The position numbers and the translations under genes were made by a program. From CAIWHR01 sp963717695 (GTDB taxonomy: Bacteria; Pseudomonadota; Gammaproteobacteria; Burkholderiales; Casimicrobiaceae), in contig CAVQWR010000007.1 of the NCBI GenBank assembly GCA_963717695.1, positions 310,001 to 374,000 on the forward strand: 64,000 nt of DNA, in the 5' to 3' direction. A model generated the notes under the pieces. That model did not search any database and was not told the DNA's origin. It worked only from the letters and a program-made list of their open reading frames with translations. Each line of letters opens with the position of its first letter. Within the stretch, counting starts at the first letter, position 1. Shown in pieces: positions 8,403 to 19,517 of the stretch.

Positions 8403-9587
8403 ATGTCCGCCGGCCTCATCGACTCCCCCGACGCGCGCGCCGCCCTTTTCCCGGCGACGACACCCGCGATCCTCGCTCTCGCGGACGGCACCGTGTTTCG
8501 CGGCTACGCGATCGGCGCCCACGGTCACACCGTGGGCGAAGTCGTGTTCAACACCGCGATGACGGGCTACCAGGAAATCCTGACCGATCCCTCGTACGCG
8601 GGCCAGATCGTCACGCTCACGTATCCGCACATCGGCAACGTCGGCATCAACGGCGAGGACGTCGAATCGCGCCGGCCGTTCGCGGCGGGCCTCATCATCC
8701 GCGACCTGCCGCGGCAGGTGTCCAATTTCCGCTCGACCGGCGATCTCGGCGCCTATCTCGCCGGCAACAACATCGTCGGCATCGCCGGCATCGACACGCG
8801 CCGGCTTACGCGAATCCTGCGCGAGAAGGGCGTCCAGAACGGATGCCTTCACGCGGCCGTGGCGATCGATGACGACGCGACCGCGGACGCCGTCGCGCGC
8901 GCGCGCGCCGCGCCGTCGATGGCCGGCCTCGATCTCGCGCGCGAGGTGAGCTGCACGGCGCCGTACGAGTGGACGTCCGGCACGTGGAGGCTGGGCGAAG
9001 GCTACGCCCTGCAGGACGCGCCGCGCTTCCACGTCGTCGCCTACGATTACGGCATCAAGCACAACATCCTGCGCATGCTCGCCGAGCGCGGATGCAGGGT
9101 CACCGTGGTTCCCGCGCAGACGAGCGCCGCCGCCGCCTTCGCGTACAGGCCGGACGGCATCTTCCTGTCGAACGGCCCCGGCGATCCCGAGCCCTGCGAC
9201 TACGCGGTCAGGGCGATCCGCGAGATCGTCGACTCGGGGATGCCGACGTTCGGCATCTGCCTCGGCCATCAGCTGCTCGGGCTCGCCTCGGGCGGGCGCA
9301 CGATGAAGATGAAGTTCGGCCATCACGGCGCCAATCATCCCGTGCAGGACAAGGACACGGGACGCGTGCTGATCACGAGCCAGAACCACGGCTTCGCGGT
9401 CGATCCGGCGTCGCTGCCCGCCAGCGTGCGCGTGACGCACGTGTCGCTGTTCGACGGCAGCCTGCAGGGCATTGCGCGCACCGACCGTCCCGCGTTCAGC
9501 TTCCAGGGGCACCCGGAAGCGAGCCCGGGGCCGCACGACGTCGGTTATCTCTTCGACCGCTTCACGAAGTTGATGGAGAAGAAGTAG
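8403..9587 (+). CDS. carA: Carbamoyl phosphate synthetase small subunit
   Basis: The glutaminase subunit that hydrolyses glutamine and passes ammonia to CarB for arginine and pyrimidine synthesis. The ATG at 8403 gives 394 residues, normal length. The class I glutamine amidotransferase triad is visible: Cys286 in FGICLGHQ, and His and Glu in GHPEAS (about 370-372). The N-terminal domain carries the conserved VVFNTAMTGYQE and GNVGINGEDVES. The SDR frame runs into this ORF, but the N-terminus and upstream TATAAT support a separate start. carB begins 1 bp after the stop. Confidence 0.96.
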   Translation: MSAGLIDSPDARAALFPATTPAILALADGTVFRGYAIGAHGHTVGEVVFNTAMTGYQEILTDPSYAGQIVTLTYPHIGNVGINGEDVESRRPFAAGLIIRDLPRQVSNFRSTGDLGAYLAGNNIVGIAGIDTRRLTRILREKGVQNGCLHAAVAIDDDATADAVARARAAPSMAGLDLAREVSCTAPYEWTSGTWRLGEGYALQDAPRFHVVAYDYGIKHNILRMLAERGCRVTVVPAQTSAAAAFAYRPDGIFLSNGPGDPEPCDYAVRAIREIVDSGMPTFGICLGHQLLGLASGGRTMKMKFGHHGANHPVQDKDTGRVLITSQNHGFAVDPASLPASVRVTHVSLFDGSLQGIARTDRPAFSFQGHPEASPGPHDVGYLFDRFTKLMEKK

Positions 9588-9588
9588 C

Positions 9589-12795
<3,207 letters not shown>

Positions 12796-12824
12796 CGCCG
12801 CTTTTGCGGTAACCTTCTTCTTTT

Positions 12825-12861
12825 ACCGGCCGGGTGCGGCGCTGCCGCTACCGGTCTTTTT
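12825..12861 (+). terminator. Hairpin with T-tract between carB and greA (terminator or greA attenuator)
   Basis: Nested arms ACCGG (12825-12829) with CCGGT (12851-12855) enclose GCGGC/GCCGC (12836-12840 with 12844-12848), followed by TTTTT at 12857-12861. It ends 12 bp before the greA ATG, so it could terminate carB transcripts or attenuate greA from within its leader. Confidence 0.6.
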
Positions 12862-12873
12862 CGTTTGGCGACG

Positions 12874-13353
12874 ATGAAAAAGTTCCCGATGACCATCGAA
12901 GGTGCGGCCCGGCTGAAAAGCGAGCTGCACCACCTCAAGACGGTCGACCGCCCGGCGGTGATCCGGGCGATCGCCGAGGCGCGCTCGCACGGCGACATCT
13001 CGGAGAACGCCGACTACGATGCCGCCAAGGAGCGGCAGGGCTTCATCGAGGGCCGCATCGCACAGATCGAGCACCGGCTCGCGAGCGCGCAGGTGATCGA
13101 CCCGTCTCACATTACCGACGCTGACGGCCGGGTCGTGTTCGGCGCGACCGTGGAGCTCGAGGATGCAACGTCGGGCGACCGGGTGACCTATCAGATCGTC
13201 GGCGACGACGAGGCCGACCTGAAGCACGGCAAGATTTCGGTCAGTTCGCCGATCGCGCGGGCGCTGATCGGCAAGACCGAAGGCGACACCGCGGAAGTGC
13301 AGGCCCCGGGCGGCGTGCGCGAGTACGAGATTCTCGCCGTACGGTACGCCTAA
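12874..13353 (+). CDS. greA: Transcription elongation factor GreA
   Basis: Rescues backtracked RNA polymerase by stimulating transcript cleavage. The ATG at 12874 (MKKFPMTIEGAARLKSEL) gives 159 residues, the normal size; a TTG nine bases upstream is less likely. The coiled-coil tip with acidic residues (GDISENADYDAAKE) and the C-terminal GKTEGDTAEVQAPGG are present. Its TAA stop overlaps the left end of the inverted-repeat element at 13353. Confidence 0.96.
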   Translation: MKKFPMTIEGAARLKSELHHLKTVDRPAVIRAIAEARSHGDISENADYDAAKERQGFIEGRIAQIEHRLASAQVIDPSHITDADGRVVFGATVELEDATSGDRVTYQIVGDDEADLKHGKISVSSPIARALIGKTEGDTAEVQAPGGVREYEILAVRYA

Positions 13354-13627
13354 GGAGCCTCTGCATCAGTATTCACGATTGCGCTGCTTGCGTCCGATGC
13401 GGATGGCTGCGAGACGCGCGACGAAGGTCGTAGCCGAGCCTACGATGCCGAGGAGCGCGGCGATGCAGACGCCGCATCGGACAGCAGCCCGAAGGGACGG
13501 GGCGTTTCGGGCGGTCTGCTTTGTCGCGGCCCTCGCAAAGGGGGCCGGCCATTCGCTTCGGTCCGCTTCGTGCATCCCATCCCGAAACGCCTCCGTCGCA
13601 ACCGCGAATACTGATGCAGAGGCTCCT
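13353..13627. mobile_element. MITE-like element with 22 bp perfect terminal inverted repeats
   Basis: The left arm 13353-13374 (begins AGGAGCCTCTGCATCAG) is the exact reverse complement of the right arm 13606-13627. The ~230 bp interior holds further inverted words (near 13391-13402 and 13470-13480) and a short open frame but no transposase. The element fills the whole gap between convergent genes: the left arm starts in the greA TAA and the right arm ends in the yhbY TAG. A non-autonomous element mobilised in trans, or a large two-arm terminator, are the likely readings. No clear target duplication beyond a possible TA. Confidence 0.7.
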
Positions 13628-14360
13628 AGGGCGTCTTGCGGCGCCGGCGCGCGCCGGCGGCCGGTGCGGCGGCGGGGCGGGCGCCTCGCTTTGCGCCCTC
13701 CGGCTTGGATCCGCGGGCAAACGGGAGTGCCTTGCCGCCGCGCGGCTTCCCGCCGGTGGACTTTGCGAGCGGCTTGCCGCCCCGCGACACCGGCGGCTTC
13801 TTCTCCCACGCCGAGCGCGGATTGGGTTTCGCCGAGAACGATTTCGGCGTGGTCTTCGGCGTGTAGGTCGATTTCCGGCGGGCAACCGGCGCGTCGGCGG
13901 TGTCCTCGTCGCGGCCGATGGACGGATCGTTCCGGGCGGCGCCGCGGCGGCCTTTGCCGCGCGGCGGCGGCGGCGCGACGGGTGGCGGACGGCCCGGGGT
14001 GCGAGGCAGCGGGGAACGCGGCCGGCGCGCCTGCGGCGCTCGCTTGGCCGCCGAGCGCGACCGCGCGGGCGGAGGTGCCGGCTCCTCCTCGGGAGCGGGC
14101 CGCCACACGATCAGGACCTTGCCGAGGTGCTGCACGGGCGCCGCATCGAGCGCCTCGCAGATTCGCGCGAGCATCGCTTCGCGGATGTCGCGCTCGGCGG
14201 CGAACACGCGGATCTTGACGAGCTCGTGCGCGTTCAGGCTGACGTCGATTTCATGCAGCACGGCGGGGGTGAGCCCGCCCTGGCCGATGTGTGCGAATGC
14301 ACTGAGGTGGTGCGCCTTGGCGCGCAAAGCGCGCCGTTCCGCCGGTGATAGAGTTCTCAT
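13626..14360 (-). CDS. yhbY: YhbY/CRM-domain RNA-binding protein with long basic C-terminal extension
   Basis: Residues 1-95 form a CRM (CRS1-YhbY) domain: LSPAERRALRAKAHHL, then VKIRVFAAERDIREAML and LGKVLIVWRP. YhbY proteins bind the pre-50S ribosome and are usually about 100 residues. Here about 150 further residues follow, dominated by Lys, Arg, Pro, Ala and Gly and probably disordered. The ATG at 14360 is preferred over one two codons upstream. It is divergent from rlmE, the conserved neighbourhood. Confidence 0.85.
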   Translation of the reverse strand: MRTLSPAERRALRAKAHHLSAFAHIGQGGLTPAVLHEIDVSLNAHELVKIRVFAAERDIREAMLARICEALDAAPVQHLGKVLIVWRPAPEEEPAPPPARSRSAAKRAPQARRPRSPLPRTPGRPPPVAPPPPRGKGRRGAARNDPSIGRDEDTADAPVARRKSTYTPKTTPKSFSAKPNPRSAWEKKPPVSRGGKPLAKSTGGKPRGGKALPFARGSKPEGAKRGARPAAAPAAGARRRRKTP

Positions 14361-14401
14361 CGGCAAATTGTAAACGAACCCACGAATCCATCGCTCCCAC
14401 G

Positions 14402-15039
14402 ATGGCGCTCCAGAGCACGAAAAAGCACAAGTTCGTCAAGGCGTGGATGCAGGAGCACGTCAACGACCACTGGGTCAAGGAAGCGACCCGGCGCGGCTAC
14501 CGGTCGCGCGCGGCGTTCAAGCTGATCGGAGCTGGCCGAGCGCGACAAGCTGCTGCGCCCCGGCATGAGCGCCGTCGATCTCGGCAGCGCGCCGGGGAGC
14601 TGGTCGCAGGTGCTGCGCGAAAAGCTGGGCCGGCAGGGCGGAATCGTCGCGCTCGACCTCCTCGACATGGACCCGCTGCCGGGCGTGCGCTTCCTCAAGG
14701 GCGACTTCCGCGAGGACGAGGTTCTGGCAGCGCTGGCGAGCATGCTCGACGGGCACCTCGTGGACCTTGTGCTGTCCGACCTTTCGCCCAACATATCGGG
14801 CATCGAGTCCGCCGATCAGGCACGTTCAGTGCATCTGGGCGAGCTGGCACTCGAATTTGCGCAGCGAGTGGCTCCGGCCCGGGGGCGATCTCGTGATCAA
14901 GGCGTTCCAGGGAGAAGGCTTCACCGAATTCCAGCGGCAGCTGCAGCAGCATTTCGACAAGGTCTACGTGCGCAAGCCCAAGGCGTCGCGCGACCGCAGC
15001 CGGGAGGTTTACCTGGTCGCAAAAGGACGAAAAACCTGA
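14402..15039 (+). CDS. rlmE: 23S rRNA (U2552) 2'-O-methyltransferase RlmE, frameshifted twice as given
   Basis: An SAM-dependent methyltransferase that methylates U2552 of 23S rRNA. The start is ATG 14402 (MALQSTKKHKFVKAWMQEH). The protein is spread over all three frames. The SAM motif VDLGSAPGSWSQ and LVLSDLSPNISG lie in the second, and KAFQGEGFTEF with VYVRKPKASRDRSREVYLVA in the third. One extra G at 14528/14529 and one near 14866 explain both shifts; removing them gives a normal-length RlmE. Either interrupted or a sequencing artefact. It precedes ftsH as in many proteobacteria. Confidence 0.85.
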
Positions 15040-15216
15040 TTTTTTGACAAAAACGGCCGAAAGTGTCTCCAACCGGCGACGCGGACACAACGTCCGGCTG
15101 GCCGGAAGGGTTCCGAAGGTCTAAGATGACGTGTTCCGCGCCTCCATCCGGCGCGGAGCACGCCAAGACGTGCAACGGGGGCGGCGGCCCATGATTTCCC
15201 GCCGCAAGGAGTGACT

Positions 15217-17103
15217 TTGAACAATCTGCTCAAGAATGTCGGCATCTGGCTCGTCATCGCGCTCGTCGTGATGATCGTGGTCAAGCAGTTCGACGCCCGC
15301 CAGACGTCGAAGGACACCGTCTCTTATTCCGAATTCATGGACAAGGCGAAGTCGGGGGGCGTGGAGTCCGCGACCGTCGAGGGCCGCACGATCCGCTGGA
15401 CCTCCGCCGACAAGAAGAAATTCGTCACCTACAGCCCCAGCGACATCTGGATGGTGGGCGACCTCATCAAGTACGGCGTCAAGGTCGACGCTAAGCCCGA
15501 GGAGGAGCAGAGCTTCCTCGCGCAGCTCTTCATCAACTGGTTCCCGATGCTGCTGCTGATCGGCGTCTGGATCTTCTTCATGCGCCAGATGCAGGGCGGC
15601 GGGCGCGGCGGCGCGTTCTCGTTCGGCAAGAGCAAGGCGCGCATGCTGGACGAGTCGAACAACACGGTGACGTTCGCCGACGTCGCGGGCTGCGACGAGG
15701 CGAAGGAGGAAGTCTCCGAGCTGGTCGAGTTCCTGCGCGATCCCTCCAAGTTCCAGAAGCTCGGCGGCCGCATCCCGCGCGGCGTGCTGATGGTGGGAAG
15801 CCCCGGCACCGGCAAGACGCTCCTCGCGAAGGCGATCGCCGGCGAGGCGAAGGTCCCGTTCTTCTCGATCTCGGGCTCCGACTTCGTCGAGATGTTCGTC
15901 GGCGTGGGCGCGGCGCGGGTGCGCGACATGTTCGAGCAGGCGAAGAAGAACGCGCCCTGCATCGTGTTCATCGACGAAATCGACGCGGTCGGCCGCCAGC
16001 GCGGCGCCGGTCTCGGCGGCGGCAACGACGAGCGCGAGCAGACGCTGAACCAGCTGCTGGTCGAGATGGACGGCTTCGAGGGCAACGCCGGCGTCATCGT
16101 GATCGCGGCGACCAACCGTCCCGACGTGCTCGACCCGGCGCTGATGCGCCCCGGCCGCTTCGACCGCCAGGTCGTCGTGCCGCTGCCCGACATCCGCGGC
16201 CGCGAGCAGATCCTGCTCGTCCACATGCGCAAGGTGCCGATGGCGACCGACGTGCGCGCGGAGATCATCGCCCGCGGCACGCCCGGATTCTCCGGCGCCG
16301 ACCTCGCCAACCTCGTCAACGAGGCCGCGCTCTTCGCGGCGCGCAAGAACAAGCGCCTCGTCGACATGGACGACTTCGAGATGGCGAAGGACAAGATCAT
16401 CATGGGCGCCGAGCGCCGGTCGATCGTGATGCCGGAGGAAGAGCGGCGCAACACTGCGTACCACGAGTCCGGCCACGCCCTGGTCGCGCGCCTCCTGCCG
16501 AAGACCGATCCCGTGCACAAGGTGACGATCATCCCGCGCGGCCGCGCGCTGGGCGTCACGATGCAGCTGCCCGAGCAGGACCGCTACAGCATGGACCGCG
16601 ACCACATGCTGAACGTCATCGCGGTGCTCTTCGGCGGCCGCATCGCCGAAGAGATCTTCATGAACCAGATGACCACCGGTGCGTCGAACGACTTCGAGCG
16701 CGCCACCGAACTCGCGCGCAACATGGTCACGCGCTACGGGATGTCCGACCTCCTCGGCCCGATGGTGTACGCGGAGAACGAGGGCGAGGTGTTCCTCGGC
16801 CGCTCGATCACGACGCACAAGAACGTCTCGGAAGAGACGATGCGCAAGGTCGACAGCGAGATCCGCAAGATCATCGACCAGCAGTACGCCGTCGCGCGCA
16901 AGCTGATCGAGGAGAATCGCGACAAGGTCGAGGCGATGGCGAAGGCGCTGCTCGAAATGGAGACGATCGACGCCGACCAGATCGCCGACATCATGGCGGG
17001 CAAGCCGCCGCGTCCGCCGAAGCCGACGCAGTCGGGCAGCGGCACGTCGGCGCCCGGCGCGCCGAAGGGCACCGATCCCGCGCCGTCGGCGCGTCCGGCG
17101 TGA
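15217..17103 (+). CDS. ftsH: ATP-dependent zinc metalloprotease FtsH
   Basis: An inner-membrane AAA+ protease for membrane and short-lived proteins. Two N-terminal membrane segments (about 9-24 and 108-125) flank a periplasmic domain. Walker A GSPGTGKT is at 194-201, Walker B VFIDEID follows, and zinc HESGH is at 416-420. The start is TTG 15217: the Shine-Dalgarno AAGGAG (15206-15211) overlaps the in-frame GTG at 15211 and sits 5 bp before the TTG. 628 residues, intact, with a Pro/Ser-rich tail. Confidence 0.97.
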   Translation: MNNLLKNVGIWLVIALVVMIVVKQFDARQTSKDTVSYSEFMDKAKSGGVESATVEGRTIRWTSADKKKFVTYSPSDIWMVGDLIKYGVKVDAKPEEEQSFLAQLFINWFPMLLLIGVWIFFMRQMQGGGRGGAFSFGKSKARMLDESNNTVTFADVAGCDEAKEEVSELVEFLRDPSKFQKLGGRIPRGVLMVGSPGTGKTLLAKAIAGEAKVPFFSISGSDFVEMFVGVGAARVRDMFEQAKKNAPCIVFIDEIDAVGRQRGAGLGGGNDEREQTLNQLLVEMDGFEGNAGVIVIAATNRPDVLDPALMRPGRFDRQVVVPLPDIRGREQILLVHMRKVPMATDVRAEIIARGTPGFSGADLANLVNEAALFAARKNKRLVDMDDFEMAKDKIIMGAERRSIVMPEEERRNTAYHESGHALVARLLPKTDPVHKVTIIPRGRALGVTMQLPEQDRYSMDRDHMLNVIAVLFGGRIAEEIFMNQMTTGASNDFERATELARNMVTRYGMSDLLGPMVYAENEGEVFLGRSITTHKNVSEETMRKVDSEIRKIIDQQYAVARKLIEENRDKVEAMAKALLEMETIDADQIADIMAGKPPRPPKPTQSGSGTSAPGAPKGTDPAPSARPA

Positions 17104-17174
17104 TCTAGCGGACGCCGCGCATTCGCATCGCGCGAGCGACGTCCGATGCGAAACGCGCTTCGACAGGCTCACGA

Positions 17175-17201
17175 GGGGCACCGCGAGGTGCCCCGTTTTT
17201 T
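17175..17201 (+). terminator. Rho-independent terminator after ftsH
   Basis: A perfect 8 bp GC-rich stem (17175-17182 with 17187-17194), a GCGA tetraloop and TTTTTT at 17196-17201, about 70 bp past the ftsH stop. Confidence 0.85.
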
Positions 17202-17277
17202 GGGCGCGCCGTCCGGCGCCGCCGTCGGCAATGTCGTCGCGTCGGCGCAGCGCGGCGCAGTCGCTCCGCACCCCATC

Positions 17278-18120
17278 ATGCTGAAGTGCGGCCGCCACGC
17301 GTTCGACCTCAGGCGCCCGCTGGTGATGGGGATCGTCAACGTCACGCCCGATTCCTTTCATCCGGCGAGTCGCCATCCCCGGCATGCGGATGCGCTGGCG
17401 CAGGCGCGGCAGATGGCGGCCGACGGCGCGGACATCATCGACATCGGCGGCGAGTCGACCCGTCCCGGCGCGGCGCCGGTCGACACCGACGCGGAGATCG
17501 CGCGCGTGGTGCCGCTCACCGCCGAGCTCGCGGCGGCCGGCATCGCGGTGTCCGTCGATACGATGAAGCCGGCGGTGATGCGCGCCGCGCTCGCCGCGGG
17601 CGCCGCGATGATCAACGACGTCGGCGCGCTGCAGGAGCCTGGTGCGCTGGAGGCGCTTGCGGGCAGCGAGGCCGCCGTGTGCCTGATGCACATGCAGGGC
17701 GAGCCGCGTTCGATGCAGGCGGCGCCGCATTACACCGACGTCGTCGCGGAGGTCCGCGCATTTCTCGTCGCGCGCGCGGCGGCATGCGAGGCAGCCGGCA
17801 TCGCGCGCGAGCGCATCGTCGTCGATCCCGGCTTTGGCTTCGGCAAGACGCTGGCGCATAATCTTGCTCTGGCGCACGCGCTGCCGGAGTTTGCGCAGAT
17901 GGGCTATCCGGTGCTGGCGGGGCTGTCGCGCAAGTCGTCGCTCGGCGCGATCACCGGGCGCGACGTCGCCGACCGGCTGCCGGCGAGTCTGGCCGCGATG
18001 CTGGCGACCGCGGCGCGCGGCGCGTCGATCGTGCGCGTGCACGACGTGCGCGCAACCGTCGACGCGCTGAAGGTGTGGCGCGCCATCGACTCTGGGACGT
18101 GGCCCGACCCGACCGGCTGA
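17278..18120 (+). CDS. folP: Dihydropteroate synthase
   Basis: Condenses pABA with 6-hydroxymethyl-dihydropterin diphosphate in folate synthesis; the sulfonamide target. The ATG at 17278 gives 280 residues. Family signatures: VMGIVNVTPDSF, DIIDIGGESTRPGA, MINDVGAL, VVDPGFGFGKT and LAGLSRKSSLG. The frame extends upstream through the ftsH terminator, so the later ATG is chosen. glmM begins 14 bp after its stop, the usual folP-glmM pairing. Confidence 0.96.
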   Translation: MLKCGRHAFDLRRPLVMGIVNVTPDSFHPASRHPRHADALAQARQMAADGADIIDIGGESTRPGAAPVDTDAEIARVVPLTAELAAAGIAVSVDTMKPAVMRAALAAGAAMINDVGALQEPGALEALAGSEAAVCLMHMQGEPRSMQAAPHYTDVVAEVRAFLVARAAACEAAGIARERIVVDPGFGFGKTLAHNLALAHALPEFAQMGYPVLAGLSRKSSLGAITGRDVADRLPASLAAMLATAARGASIVRVHDVRATVDALKVWRAIDSGTWPDPTG

Positions 18121-18134
18121 ATGCGAAAGCGTAC

Positions 18135-19491
18135 ATGAGCAGAAAACACTTCGGCACCGACGGCATCCGCGGACGCGTTGGCGCGCCGCCGATCACGCCC
18201 GAGCTCGTGCTGAAGCTCGGCTGGGCCGCTGGCCGCGTGCTCACCGAGGAGACGCGCCGGGACGGCGCGCGGCCCACGGTGCTGATCGGCAAGGACACGC
18301 GGATCTCGGGATACCTGCTCGAAGCCGCGCTCGAGGCCGGGCTGTCGGCGGCGGGTGTCGACGTCTACCTCTCGGGACCGCTGCCCACCCCGGGCATCGC
18401 GTACCTGACGCGCGCGCTGCGCCTGTCCGCCGGGGTGGTCATCAGCGCCTCGCACAATCCGTTCGACGACAACGGGATCAAGTTTTTCTCGTCGCGCGGG
18501 GTCAAGCTGCCCGACGCCGTCGAGCAGGCAATCGAGGACATGATGGAAGCCCCGCTCGTCTGCGTCGCGTCCGCCGAGCTCGGCAAGGCGCGACGGATCG
18601 ACGATGCGGCGGGCCGCTACATCGAATTCTGCAAGAGCACGTTTCCGGGCGAGCTCGATCTGCGCGGCATGCGCATCGTCGTCGACTGCGCGCACGGTGC
18701 CGGATACCACGTCGCGCCGCCCGTGTTCCACGAGCTCGGTGCCGAGGTGATCGCGATCGGCGCCGAGCCCGACGGCGTCAACATCAATGCGGGATACGGC
18801 GCAACGCATCCGGAGCGGCTGCAGCAGGCGGTGCTGGAGCACGGCGCCGACATCGGGGTCGCACTCGACGGCGACGGCGACCGCCTCGCCATGGTCGACC
18901 GCGAGGGTCGCTGCTACGACGGCGACCAGCTGCTCTACATCGTGGCGATGGACTATCGTCGCCGCGGGGTGCTCGGCAAAGGCGTCGTCGGCACGCTGAT
19001 GAGCAACCTCGGCCTCGAGCAGGCGCTCGGGCGCGAAAGCGTCGCATTGGAGCGTGCCGCGGTCGGCGATCGCTACGTGCTGGAAAAACTCCTCGAGCAC
19101 GGCTGGCAGCTGGGCGGCGAGAACTCCGGGCACATCATCTGCCTCGACAAGCACACGACCGGCGACGCGATCATCGCGGCGCTCGCGGTGCTGCGCGCGC
19201 TGAAGGAACAGGGGACCTCGCTCGCGGCGGCGGCGGCGAGCGATGACGCTCTTTCCGCAGCGGCTCATCAATGTGCCCATGCCGAAGGGATTCGACTGGA
19301 GGGCGAGTGCGCCGATCCGCGCGGCGGAGGCGACGGCGCGGGCGTCGCTCGGCGCGGCGGGGCGCATCCTGCTGCGGCCGTCGGGCACCGAACCCGTGCT
19401 CCGTGTGATGGTCGAGGCGAGGGACACGCCGACCGCGGACGCGTGCGCGCAGCAGGTCGCGGACGCGATTGCCGGATCGCTGCGCGGCTAG
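18135..19491 (+). CDS. glmM: Phosphoglucosamine mutase, one frameshift as given
   Basis: Converts glucosamine-6-P to glucosamine-1-P for UDP-GlcNAc synthesis. It opens MSRKHFGTDGIRGRVG. The active-site serine loop VVISASHNPFDDNG, the metal loop ALDGDGDR and the sugar loop GGENSGHI are in the first frame. After 19241 the protein continues in another frame (MTLFPQRLINVP to the phosphate loop LRPSGTEPVLRVMVE). One extra G at 19242 (C[G]ATG) accounts for it; without it the protein is about 451 residues, normal length. Confidence 0.9.
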
Positions 19492-19517
19492 CGCGCGGCA
19501 TCAGCAGGAAGAACGTG

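Noticed and set aside
13366..13620. A protein-coding gene inside the inverted-repeat element
   Set aside because: The minus-strand frame is only an extension of the open frame through yhbY in another phase; no start with a ribosome site and no family match.
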